Shown here: positions 18,180 to 25,254 of the stretch, piece by piece
How positions within the stretch are numbered: the stretch's first letter is position 1
Layout of the letters: every line of letters begins with the position of its first letter
Source of the DNA: Proteobacteria bacterium UBA4656
GTDB lineage: Bacteria; Pseudomonadota; Gammaproteobacteria; Xanthomonadales; Ahniellaceae
Assembly: GCA_002405525.1 (NCBI GenBank)
Contig: DHLY01000002.1
Span: 1-30,822 of the forward strand
Length of the DNA: 30,822 nucleotides
Reading direction: 5' to 3'
The notes under the pieces: generated by a model
The model's database searches: none
The model's input: the letters and a program-made list of their open reading frames with translations, nothing else
Told to the model about the DNA's origin: nothing
Position numbers and translations under genes: made by a program

Positions 18180-19577
18180 ATGGCCGTAGCATCCCGTGCC
18201 GTCGCATCCTTCCCGTCCGTCACCATCGCCTCGGCCTGCGGCGGCGCGCCGGTTGAAGTCGCGCTCATCGCGCAGCTCGGCGTCGGAGCGGGCGACCGCA
18301 TGATCGAAGATGCCGGCGGTCGCCAGGCGGCGCATGCGAACTACATCGATGCGCTCGACGAGCCGTCGACCCGGCTCAGCGGCATGCGGCTCCAGCACGG
18401 CGATGCATCCTCGCTGTACTCCTTCACGGTCGCTGCGGGCGGGCATCCCTTCCATCGCCATGCGACGCCACGCACCTTCACCGCGATCTCCGGCAGCGGC
18501 GGTGCGCGACTGCGCTTCTCGACGGCTGGAGACGTGGCGCTCGCGCGCGATCCGGCGGCTTTCCTCGCCGCCCTGCGCTGCGTCGACATACCCCCGGACA
18601 GCCTGTTCGTGGTGCGCTTCGGCGGCGGCACCTGGCACCAGTTCGCGCCGCTGCGCGCCGGCCATTCGGCGCTGTTCGCGCTGTCCATCCATACCAACGA
18701 ACTCGATGGCCCCTTGAGCGCGGCACAGCGCCACCAGGTCGAAGCGAACGCGGCGAGCATTCCGGCGCTCACCGAGCTGCTGCCGGAGCGCGTTGCACGG
18801 CATATCGAAGCCACCGGATTCGATGCCGTGCCGACGGTCTCACTCTCGCTGCATGCAGCACCGCAGTCGTCCGCGGAACGTCTGTGCGCCAGCGTGCGCA
18901 CGTGGGTCGGGCGGCTGCGCGCCGCCGCTGTCCGGCGACGCCCCAACGGCGGGTTCCTCGGACGCCTGGAGTCGGCGCGTCCGGTTCGCGCGCTCGAACG
19001 CCATCCGCCGGAGTCGCTGCTGCACGCGGCACTGCCGGGCGAGAACCACTGGGACGATGGCGTCGAAGTCGTGCTCGACACCGACGCCGTGGGCGGGTTC
19101 GGCGCCAGTGCGCTGCTCGCGCGCGTCCTCGAGGGGTTCCTCGAAAACCGGCCGGCCGGCGTGTCGCGACTGATGGCGCTGCGCAACCTCGTGGTCTCGC
19201 CGCTGCGCCTGCGCACCTCGCCGCTGGGCTGCCCCGTCTCGTCCCTGTTGTCCACGGATCGCCGCAGGCTGTTCGCCGGGCGTTTCCCGGTGCTCGGCCA
19301 GGCGGTCGCAGACGACGATCGTTCGGCCCAGGTCCTGCTCGGCGCCGATGACCGGCACTTGGTCTTCAGATCCTGCGTGTCGGTAGTCATCGACGACGAT
19401 GGTCGGGCACGTATCCGCCTCGGCACGCGGGTACGAACGCGCAACGCGTTCGGGATGTTCTACATGGGGTCGATCGACCTGGTCCACCGCCACTACATCG
19501 CGCCGACGCTGCTTCGCATGGCGGTCGACCACGCGGTTGCGCCGGACTTGGTCGCGCCGGCCGTCGAGCCGGCCTGA
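18180..19577 (+). CDS. Two-domain protein: N-terminal cupin-like, C-terminal DUF2867
   Basis: Predicted 465-aa cytoplasmic protein. The N-terminal half has a cupin/2OG-like metal-site pattern: GGHPFHRHATPRTF (His89, His92, His94) and, ~60 residues later, GGTWHQFAPL (His153). A basic linker follows (about residues 235-265). From about residue 275 the sequence matches DUF2867: HPPESLLHAALPG, FLENRPAGVSRLMALRNLVVSPL, a DDRHLVFRSCVSV strand and VRTRNAFGMFYMGSIDLVHRHYIAPTLL at the end. DUF2867 proteins are often encoded beside SdpR-like ArsR regulators and have no established biochemistry. The fusion to a cupin-like domain is notable. Translation is coupled to the regulator 2 bp upstream. Domain boundaries are by eye; function unknown. 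Confidence 0.8.
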   Translation: MAVASRAVASFPSVTIASACGGAPVEVALIAQLGVGAGDRMIEDAGGRQAAHANYIDALDEPSTRLSGMRLQHGDASSLYSFTVAAGGHPFHRHATPRTFTAISGSGGARLRFSTAGDVALARDPAAFLAALRCVDIPPDSLFVVRFGGGTWHQFAPLRAGHSALFALSIHTNELDGPLSAAQRHQVEANAASIPALTELLPERVARHIEATGFDAVPTVSLSLHAAPQSSAERLCASVRTWVGRLRAAAVRRRPNGGFLGRLESARPVRALERHPPESLLHAALPGENHWDDGVEVVLDTDAVGGFGASALLARVLEGFLENRPAGVSRLMALRNLVVSPLRLRTSPLGCPVSSLLSTDRRRLFAGRFPVLGQAVADDDRSAQVLLGADDRHLVFRSCVSVVIDDDGRARIRLGTRVRTRNAFGMFYMGSIDLVHRHYIAPTLLRMAVDHAVAPDLVAPAVEPA

Positions 19578-19696
19578 GGGCTGCACCGCGCGTCTCAGAA
19601 CCCCGTCGTGCTGGAGGTGCGCGCCGAAACGCCGGCTGAACCGGCCCTCGCCCCGCCCTTGAAGCGCGCCGGGCCCGGGCGCACAGTGCCAGTGTG

Positions 19697-19709
19697 CCGG
19701 ACAGACCGG
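19697..19709. repeat. CCGGACAGACCGG motif, copy 1
   Basis: Thirteen-base motif CCGGACAGACCGG located 27 bp before the nadM start. An identical copy occurs before the SPFH gene at 20829-20841. Both copies are followed by GC and then a similar C-rich run ending in CCATC. Two CCGG boxes flank ACAGA, so it could be an operator. No other exact copy was noticed in the window. Confidence 0.5.
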
Positions 19710-19736
19710 CGCCCACCATCGCCATGAGGGATTCTC

Positions 19737-20768
19737 ATGCGTCCTGACGTTCTCGTCCTGATCGGACAGTTCGCGCCGTTCCACAACGGCCATCTCGCCC
19801 TGGTTCACCGTGCGCTGGCGCTGGCCGGCCGCGTCGTCGTGCTGGTCGGATCCTCGGGCCGTGCGCGCGACGGTCGCCACCCGTGGACTGCGGACGAACG
19901 CATGCAGATGATCTACGCCGCGCTGCCCGAGGCCGCGGGGCGGCTGGTGGTGCGCGCGCTGCGCGATCACCTGTACAACGAGAACGCCTGGGTGCTGGCG
20001 GTGCAGGCCGCGGTGCGCGAGGCGCTGGGGCCGGACTTCGCCGGCGCGCGCATCGGGCTGATCGGTGGGCCGGAGGACCCGGCGGCCGATCCGCTGCGCG
20101 CCTTCCCGCAGTGGCCGCGCGAGCGCGTCGACGCGGTGGCCGTCGCGCCGTCGTGCGAACTGCGCGCACGATTCCTCGAGGACACCGACGCCGGCCTCGA
20201 CGCGCTGCGTGGCTCGGTGCCGCCGGCGGTGGCGCAGTGGCTGGCCGCGTTCCGCGCGAACGCGCCGGCGTATCGGCGCCTCGCCGACGAACATCGCTTC
20301 CTGGAGACCTATCGCGCCGGCTGGGCATCGGCGCCCTACCGTCCGACCTTCGTCACCGTCGACGCCGTGGTGGTGCACTCGGGCCACGTGCTGCTGGTCG
20401 CGCGCGGTGCGCAGCCCGGCCAGGGCCTGCTCGCGCTGCCCGGCGGCTTCCTGCGCGGCGACGAGCGGCTGCTGGATGCCGTGTTGCGCGAGCTGCGCGA
20501 TGAAACGCGCCTGAAGCTGCCCGCACCGGTGCTGCGCGGCTCGCTGCGCGCGCAGGAGGTGTTCGACCACCCGGAGCGCTCGCTGCGCGGCCGCACGATC
20601 ACCCACGCCTTCCACTTCGACTTCCCCGGCGGCGAACTGCCGCCGGTCAAGGGCGGCGACGACGCCACGCGCGCGCGCTGGGTCCCGCTGGCCGCGCTGC
20701 GCGAGCTGGAAGCGCAGCTCTTCGAGGACCACTACTTCATCATCGAACGTTTCGTCGGCACGCTCTGA
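19737..20768 (+). CDS. nadM: Bifunctional NMN adenylyltransferase/Nudix hydrolase
   Basis: Predicted 343-aa NadM-Nudix protein, the normal length. The N-terminal nucleotidyltransferase domain, which forms NAD+ from NMN and ATP, carries GQFAPFHNGH with the HxGH motif at residues 16-19, and GSSGRARDGRHPWTADERMQM. The usual ISSTxxR motif near the end of this domain is degenerate here (AGLDALRG). The C-terminal Nudix domain, usually an ADP-ribose pyrophosphatase, has the box GFLRGDERLLDAVLRELRDE (from Gly237), which obeys Gx5Ex7REUxEE spacing except Asp for one Glu and Arg for the last Gly. The ATG at 19737 has a GAGGGA ribosome site 6-10 nt upstream. It heads a group with the SPFH and NAD-kinase-like genes and shares an upstream motif with the SPFH gene, implying linked NAD(P) functions. 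Confidence 0.92.
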   Translation: MRPDVLVLIGQFAPFHNGHLALVHRALALAGRVVVLVGSSGRARDGRHPWTADERMQMIYAALPEAAGRLVVRALRDHLYNENAWVLAVQAAVREALGPDFAGARIGLIGGPEDPAADPLRAFPQWPRERVDAVAVAPSCELRARFLEDTDAGLDALRGSVPPAVAQWLAAFRANAPAYRRLADEHRFLETYRAGWASAPYRPTFVTVDAVVVHSGHVLLVARGAQPGQGLLALPGGFLRGDERLLDAVLRELRDETRLKLPAPVLRGSLRAQEVFDHPERSLRGRTITHAFHFDFPGGELPPVKGGDDATRARWVPLAALRELEAQLFEDHYFIIERFVGTL

Positions 20769-20828
20769 GGTGCGCTGCCTGAAGTCTTCGCTCCACGCGC
20801 TGCGCGGCTGCGCCTGCCCGCGCCGGAA

Positions 20829-20841
20829 CCGGACAGACCGG
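20829..20841. repeat. CCGGACAGACCGG motif, copy 2
   Basis: Second exact copy of the 13-base motif at 19697-19709, here 38 bp before the SPFH start codon. The similarity continues downstream (GGCTCCGCCATC versus GGCGCCCACCATC). Its position in both leaders, close to where transcription would begin, suggests a shared operator or mRNA element rather than coding conservation. Confidence 0.5.
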
Positions 20842-20879
20842 CTCCGCCATCCCTGGAAGGATCTTCCGAGGAGAACACC

Positions 20880-21911
20880 ATGTTGGGTTTCCGCTATGCC
20901 AAGGCCAGTCCCACGACCTACCTGATCCAGTACCGCAACGGCGTGCCGGTTCGCGAGGGCGCGGGCTTCGCGTTCTTCTACTTCGCGCCGAACGCCTCGC
21001 TGGTGTCGATCCCGCTGGAGAGCGTGGATGCGCCGTTCATGTTCCGCGAGGTCAGCGCCGACTTCCAGGAGGTCACGGTGCAGGGCCAGGTGACCTACCG
21101 GGTCGCCGATCCCAAGCTGCTCGCCTCGCTGATGGACTTCACGCTCACCGCCGACGGCGCGGGCTACGTGTCGGAAGACCCCGCCAAGCTGCCGCAGCGC
21201 GTGGTCAATGCCGTGCAGGTGCGCTTGCGCGCGGCCCTGCAGGGTCGTGAACTGGCCGACCTGCTGCGCGATTCGGCGCGCCTCGTGGGCGCCGTGCGCG
21301 ACGGACTTCGCGCGCCCGATGGCCTGCCCGCGCTGGGCCTGGAACTCGTGAGTTTCGCGATCCTCGCCATCAAGCCCACGCCGGAGACCGCGCGTGCGCT
21401 GGAGGCGACGGTGCGCGAACGCATCCTGGAGGCCGCCGACGACGCGCTGTACCGGCGCCGCAACGCCGCCATCGAACAGGAGCGCGCGATCAAGGAAAAC
21501 GAGCTGCGCACCGAGATCGCGGTGGAGACCAAGAAGCGCGAGATCCGCGAGACGCAGATGGACGCCGAGCGTGCCGTGCTGGCAAAGCGCCTGCAGATCC
21601 AGGCGCAGGACCTGCAGGGCCGCATCGCGCAGGAGCGCGAGACCGAAACGCTCACCGAACTGCGCAGCGCCAACGCGCGCCGCGAGGCCGATGCGCGCGC
21701 CTACGGCCTCGCCGCGCTGGTGAACACCATCAGCGGCGTCGACCCGCGCGTGCTGCAGGCGCTGTCGCTGGGCAGCGCGGATCCCGGCACGGTGATCGCC
21801 GCGGCCTTCCAGGACCTGGCGCAGAACGCCGGCCACATCGGCGAGCTGAACATCTCGCCCGACCTGCTGCGCCAGCTCACCCGGCCGACGAACGCGATCG
21901 CGAAGGGCTGA
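20880..21911 (+). CDS. SPFH/Band 7 domain protein
   Basis: Predicted 343-aa SPFH (stomatin/prohibitin/flotillin/HflKC) family protein. The start at 20880 follows a strong GAGGAGAA ribosome site. SPFH features: PLESVDAPFMFREVSADFQEV (about residues 41-61), TVQGQVTYRVADP, then the amphipathic LGLELVSFAILAIKPTPETARALEATVRERI region, given as positions about 157-187. A long charged helix rich in Glu/Arg (about 185-285, likely coiled coil) follows, and a short globular tail. No N-terminal transmembrane segment is seen, so it may oligomerise in the cytoplasm or attach peripherally, unlike HflK or flotillins. It lies between nadM and the NAD-kinase-like gene (3-bp gap to the latter). SPFH proteins scaffold partners; a scaffold for NAD-metabolising neighbours is inference. 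Confidence 0.88.
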   Translation: MLGFRYAKASPTTYLIQYRNGVPVREGAGFAFFYFAPNASLVSIPLESVDAPFMFREVSADFQEVTVQGQVTYRVADPKLLASLMDFTLTADGAGYVSEDPAKLPQRVVNAVQVRLRAALQGRELADLLRDSARLVGAVRDGLRAPDGLPALGLELVSFAILAIKPTPETARALEATVRERILEAADDALYRRRNAAIEQERAIKENELRTEIAVETKKREIRETQMDAERAVLAKRLQIQAQDLQGRIAQERETETLTELRSANARREADARAYGLAALVNTISGVDPRVLQALSLGSADPGTVIAAAFQDLAQNAGHIGELNISPDLLRQLTRPTNAIAKG

Positions 21912-21914
21912 GCC

Positions 21915-22889
21915 ATGGACGCCCAACAGCAGCGCATCGTGCTGGTGACCCGGCGCACGCGGCTCGACGACCTGGTGGCGCGGCTGAACACGATCGAGCA
22001 GGCGCGCTTCCACGTCGAGCGGCTCGGCGCGGATTTCTCGGACTACCTCGCCGAGCAGGCCGCGTATCGCGCCGCGGTCGATGCCGCGGAAGCGGCGCTG
22101 CGCGCGCACGGCCGCGTGCAGCGCCGCGATCGCAGCCTGGTGCCGAACTTCCTGTTCCCGCCGGACTGCGTGGTGGTGGTGGTCGGCCAGGACGGCCTGG
22201 TGGCCAACACGCTGAAGTACCTGCAGGGCCAGCCGGTGGTCGGGGTCAATCCCGACCCCGGCCGCTGGGACGGCGTGCTGCTGCCCTTCGCGGTGGGCGA
22301 TCTTTCGCGCATCGTGCCCGAGGTGCAGGCGGGACGCCGTCCGGCGCGCGCGATCCGCATGGCGCAGGTCACGCTCGGCGACGGGCAGACCCTGCACGCG
22401 GTCAACGACCTGTTCATCGGCCCGCGCGGCGACGTGTCCGCGCGCTACCAGATCGCGCTCGGCGAGCGGCGCGAGACGCAGTCCTCGAGCGGGGTGATCG
22501 TGTCCACCGGACTCGGTTCCACCGGCTGGCTGCGCAGCCTGCTGACTGGAGCGGCCGGCATCGCCGGGCACAGCGGCTCGGCGGCGCTGGAAGCGCTGCA
22601 GCGCGCGGGATTTCCGTGGGAATCCCCGCACCTGCACTTCGTGGTGCGTGAGCCCTTCCCCAGCCGCAGCACGCAGGCGGGCCTGGTGTTCGGTCGCATC
22701 GAGCCGGGACAGTCGCTGCAGCTGGTGTCGCAGATGCCCGACTACGGCGTGATCTTCAGCGACGGCGTCGAGCAGGATTTCCTCGAGTTCAACGCCGGCG
22801 CGCAGGCCACGGTCGGACTGGCGGCGCGCACCGGGCAACTGGTGCAGCGAAACGGTCGAGCCGGCCTGGCCCGCCCGGGCCGGGCTTGA
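21915..22889 (+). CDS. NAD kinase-like protein
   Basis: Predicted 324-aa member of the NAD-kinase/diacylglycerol-kinase-like fold. The three diagnostic blocks are present but altered: GQDGL (residues 91-95) where NAD kinases have GGDGT; VNDL with Asn164-Asp165 where the family has NE/ND; and STGLGSTGW (residues 197-205) where NAD kinase has SPTGSTAY. VVGVNPDPGRWDGVLLPF also fits the family. The N-terminal ~85 residues are helical and not recognised. It starts 3 bp after the SPFH stop and is surely cotranscribed. Its stop codon overlaps the -35 box of the ars promoter. It may phosphorylate NAD(H) or another nucleotide or sugar, or be a catalytically altered paralogue; a housekeeping NAD kinase would be expected elsewhere in the genome. 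Fold confident, substrate open. Confidence 0.8.
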   Translation: MDAQQQRIVLVTRRTRLDDLVARLNTIEQARFHVERLGADFSDYLAEQAAYRAAVDAAEAALRAHGRVQRRDRSLVPNFLFPPDCVVVVVGQDGLVANTLKYLQGQPVVGVNPDPGRWDGVLLPFAVGDLSRIVPEVQAGRRPARAIRMAQVTLGDGQTLHAVNDLFIGPRGDVSARYQIALGERRETQSSSGVIVSTGLGSTGWLRSLLTGAAGIAGHSGSAALEALQRAGFPWESPHLHFVVREPFPSRSTQAGLVFGRIEPGQSLQLVSQMPDYGVIFSDGVEQDFLEFNAGAQATVGLAARTGQLVQRNGRAGLARPGRA

Positions 22890-22918
22890 CCCGGGCCATA
22901 ATTCGAGTATTCTCGAAT
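22886..22918 (+). promoter_or_regulatory. ars promoter embedded in a perfect palindromic operator
   Basis: TTGACC (22886-22891) and TATTCT (22908-22913) are spaced by 16 bp. The -10 box lies inside ATTCGAGtattCTCGAAT (22901-22918), a perfect 7-bp inverted repeat with a 4-bp spacer. Repressor bound there would block RNA polymerase directly. The arsR ATG starts 7 bp after the -10 box, so transcription probably begins at or near the start codon and the mRNA is leaderless. ArsR as binding partner is inferred from family and position. Confidence 0.82.
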
Positions 22919-22919
22919 C

Positions 22920-23261
22920 ATGGAAACGTCAGCCGTGCTCGCCGCCCTCGCCGCCCTCGGCCATGCCTCGCGGCTGGCCGCCTTCCGCGCCCTGGTGCAG
23001 GCCGGCCACGGCGGCCTGTCGGTGGGCGAGCTGCGCGAGCGGCTCGACCTGCCCCCGGCCACCCTGACCGCGCACCTGAACCAGTTGCGTGCCTGCGGCC
23101 TGGTGCTCGACGAGCGCGAGGGGCGCTCGATCCGGGTGCGCGCCGCCTACGCGCGGATGAACGCCCTGCTCGCCTACCTCACCGAGAACTGCTGCGCAGG
23201 CGACGCACCCTGCGCACCCACCGCCGCGCGCACCGCGCGCCTACCAGGAGCCCGCCGATGA
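22920..23261 (+). CDS. arsR: Arsenic-responsive ArsR repressor
   Basis: Predicted 113-aa winged-helix repressor. The recognition region is LPPATLTAHLNQLRACGLV, followed by the wing DEREGRSIRVRAAY. Near the C-terminus, ENCCAGDAPC places Cys91, Cys92 and Cys98 with the CC-x5-C spacing of the Acidithiobacillus ferrooxidans ArsR As(III) site, which differs from the CVC site of E. coli ArsR. The start codon at 22920 has no Shine-Dalgarno and lies about 7 nt after the -10 box, so leaderless translation is likely. The stop overlaps the arsI start (ATGA). It is expected to repress arsR-arsI-arsN2 until trivalent (organo)arsenicals bind. Whether it prefers As(III) or methylarsenite cannot be told from sequence alone. 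Confidence 0.92.
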   Translation: METSAVLAALAALGHASRLAAFRALVQAGHGGLSVGELRERLDLPPATLTAHLNQLRACGLVLDEREGRSIRVRAAYARMNALLAYLTENCCAGDAPCAPTAARTARLPGARR

Positions 23262-23743
23262 ACCGCTTCCACGTGCACCTCAACGTGGCCGACCTGCCGG
23301 CCAGCGTCGCCTTCTATTCGCGCCTGTTCGGCACCGCGCCGACCGTCGCCAAGCCCGACTACGCGAAGTGGATGCTCGACGATCCACGGATCAACTTCGC
23401 GATCTCCCACACCGGCCGCGCGCCCGGCATCGACCACCTCGGCCTGCAGGTCGACAGCGCCGACGAGCTCGCCGCGCTGGGCCCGCGCCTGCACGCGGCA
23501 GGTGGCGCCGTGGTGCCGGAGGACGGCGCGCAGTGCTGCTACGCACGCTCCGACAAGCTGTGGACGCACGACCCGCAGGGCACGCGCTGGGAGACCTTCC
23601 ACACGACCGGCGAGAACACCACGTACGACGCCGGCGAGGCGGCCTGCGCGACCGCGCCGGGCGCCTGCACGCCCACCACTGCGGCGCACCCGGCGAAGCT
23701 CACCGCCGCGGCCGCCTGCTGCGTGCCCGGCAGTTGCTGCTGA
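23258..23743 (+). CDS. arsI: ArsI C-As lyase (VOC-family dioxygenase)
   Basis: Predicted 161-aa Fe(II)-dependent dioxygenase that cleaves the carbon-arsenic bond of trivalent organoarsenicals such as methylarsenite. The start overlaps arsR (ATGA) with a CAGGAG ribosome site. Vicinal-oxygen-chelate layout: FHVHLNV with His5/His7, DHLGLQV with His60 and WETFH with Glu112 as the likely iron ligands, and the substrate-binding cysteine pair Cys93-Cys94 in AQCCYARSDKLW. The C-terminal tail is Cys-rich (Cys130, Cys137, CCVPGSCC at 154-161), as in many ArsI/CadI-type proteins, and probably helps capture trivalent arsenic. Assignment is based on full motif agreement. Confidence 0.93.
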   Translation: MNRFHVHLNVADLPASVAFYSRLFGTAPTVAKPDYAKWMLDDPRINFAISHTGRAPGIDHLGLQVDSADELAALGPRLHAAGGAVVPEDGAQCCYARSDKLWTHDPQGTRWETFHTTGENTTYDAGEAACATAPGACTPTTAAHPAKLTAAAACCVPGSCC

Positions 23744-23750
23744 AGCGGCC

Positions 23751-24179
23751 GTGGACCTTCGCGTCGCGGTCCCGGCCGACCGCGCGTCGATCGCCGCCCT
23801 GCTGGCGCAGACGGGCCTGCCGGTCGACGACCTCGACGATCCGGCGATCGCCTTCGTGGTCGGCGAGGCGCAAGGCCTGATCGCCGGCGTGGTCGGCGTG
23901 CAGGACTGCGGCGACGCCGGCCTGCTGCGCTCGCTGGCGGTGCGCGCCGACCTGCGCGGCGGTGGCCACGGCACGGTGCTGCTGCGGGCGGCCGAAACGC
24001 TGGCCCGCGCGCGCGGGCGATCGCCACTGGTGCTGCTCACGCAGACCGCCGAGGCATTCTTCGCGCGCCACGGCTATCGCGTCATCCCGCGCGGCGAGGC
24101 GCCGGCGTCGGTGCGGGCGAGCGCGGAGTTCCGCGCGCTGTGCCCGGCGTCGGCGACCTGCATGGCGAAGGACGTCTGA
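23751..24179 (+). CDS. arsN2: ArsN2-like GNAT acetyltransferase
   Basis: Predicted 142-aa GNAT acetyltransferase of the arsenic-associated ArsN2 family. The GTG at 23751, 7 bp after arsI, gives a compact GNAT starting VDLRVAVPADRASI. The acetyl-CoA loop is RGGGHGTVLLRAA, preceded by LLRSLAVR. The end contains LLTQTAEAFFARHGYRVIPR and then EFRALCPASATCM, the conserved C-terminal signature with paired cysteines found in ArsN2. ArsN1 relatives acetylate arsinothricin or related phosphinic-type antibiotics; the substrate of ArsN2 is not well established. It completes the arsR-arsI-arsN2 operon and is convergent with the WYL regulator (13 bp apart). Family confident, substrate inferred. Confidence 0.87.
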   Translation: MDLRVAVPADRASIAALLAQTGLPVDDLDDPAIAFVVGEAQGLIAGVVGVQDCGDAGLLRSLAVRADLRGGGHGTVLLRAAETLARARGRSPLVLLTQTAEAFFARHGYRVIPRGEAPASVRASAEFRALCPASATCMAKDV

Positions 24180-24192
24180 GCGCTCTGATCGA

Positions 24193-25158
24193 TCAGGCGC
24201 GACGGGCGTGGCGCGCCGCGATCCGGCGCGCCTCGCGCGCCAGCGCGGCGCGCAGGGCGGGCGGCTCCAGCACCTCGATCTCGTTGCCGTAGCGCAGCAA
24301 CTGGCGCACGCCGAACGCGGTGTCCTCGATCGGCAGCGACAGGCGCGTCCAGCCGTCCGGCTCGGCGGCGAGCACCTGCACGGCTTCGGCCACCGCGGGC
24401 TCGAAGTCGCGCAGCGCGCGCAGGCCCGCGGGCGACAGCCGCACCACGCCGCGCTGGCGGTACAGGCGCTGCTCGAAGTCGCGGCAGGCCCGCGCCCACC
24501 ACGTCGCGAGGTCGAAGCCGCGCGGGCGCTTCGCCGCGGCGTCGAGCACGACCACGTCCGACAGCCCGGCGATGCGGAAGGTGCGCGGCTTGCCGCGCCG
24601 CGCCGCCACCAGGTACCAGAGCCCACCCTTGAGCACGAGGCCGAGCGGATCGAGGACCACCCGCGAGCCTTCGGACCAGCCCTCGTAGCGGGCGCGGATG
24701 CGCTGGTCGTCCCACACCGCAGCGGCCAGCGCCGGCAACTGCGGCAGCGTTTCGGCGCGGTGGTACCAGGGCACGGCGTCGAGGTGGAAGCGGCTGGCGA
24801 CCCGCTGCGCGCGGTGCTGGCCGTCGGCGGGCATCGCGGCCAGCAGCTTGTCGTGCGCACGCGCAGCCGGGTCGCGCCAGCCGATCGAGGCCGCCGCCGT
24901 GGGCACGCCGGACAGCGGCAGCGCCGCGGCCTCCTGCGCGGTCATGCCCGGGGTAGGCGTGCGCCAGCCGCGCGGCAGGCGGAAGCCGCCGTCGCGGCCG
25001 CGCTCGGCGTACACCGGCACGCCACCCGCTGCCAGCGCGTCGATGTCGCGGTGGATGGTGCGCACCGAGACCTCGAAGCGCCGCGCGAGGTCGGGCGCAG
25101 TCAGCCGCACGCCCTGCTGCAGCAGGATCAGGATCGACAGCAGACGACTGGCACGCAT
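24193..25158 (-). CDS. YafY-like HTH/WYL-domain transcriptional regulator
   Basis: Predicted 321-aa regulator. The N-terminal HTH_11-type winged helix (residues 1-60) reads MRASRLLSILILLQ, then LARRFEVSVRTIHRDIDAL and PVYAERGRDGGFRLPRGWRTP. The middle and C-terminal parts form a WYL domain: SRVVLDPLGLVLKGGLWYLVAARRG, given as positions about 166-190, contains the WYL-type WYLVA core, and a WCX-like C-terminal domain follows with LRYGNEIEVLEPPALR. WYL domains generally sense ligands and control divergent genes. It is divergent from the secreted DUF1579-like gene, with 96 bp between and a candidate operator at 25181-25195, so regulation of that gene (and the GST behind it) is the likely role. 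Start is the ATG at 25158; no other close start fits. Confidence 0.88.
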   Translation of the reverse strand: MRASRLLSILILLQQGVRLTAPDLARRFEVSVRTIHRDIDALAAGGVPVYAERGRDGGFRLPRGWRTPTPGMTAQEAAALPLSGVPTAAASIGWRDPAARAHDKLLAAMPADGQHRAQRVASRFHLDAVPWYHRAETLPQLPALAAAVWDDQRIRARYEGWSEGSRVVLDPLGLVLKGGLWYLVAARRGKPRTFRIAGLSDVVVLDAAAKRPRGFDLATWWARACRDFEQRLYRQRGVVRLSPAGLRALRDFEPAVAEAVQVLAAEPDGWTRLSLPIEDTAFGVRQLLRYGNEIEVLEPPALRAALAREARRIAARHARRA

Positions 25159-25180
25159 GGCGAATGATCCGGCTGAAACA

Positions 25181-25195
25181 TGACAGATCTTGGCA
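25181..25195. promoter_or_regulatory. Candidate operator between the WYL regulator and DUF1579-like gene
   Basis: TGACA-gatct-TGGCA is an imperfect inverted repeat (4 of 5 positions match between half-sites) with a palindromic AGATCT core. It lies in the shared 96-bp divergent region, and a TATAGG possible -10 box for the plus strand follows at 25198. Such TGNCA half-sites are plausible for YafY-type regulators. Binding is inferred. Confidence 0.4.
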
Positions 25196-25254
25196 AGTAT
25201 AGGCGCGAGGATGGCGTACCCGGCGCACGCCCGCGCCGACCGAGGAGCGACCCG

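Noticed and set aside
18840..22838. About 1330-codon minus-strand open frame across four plus-strand genes
   Set aside because: Low-complexity His/Arg/Ala composition and no domain; the plus strand genes are well supported.
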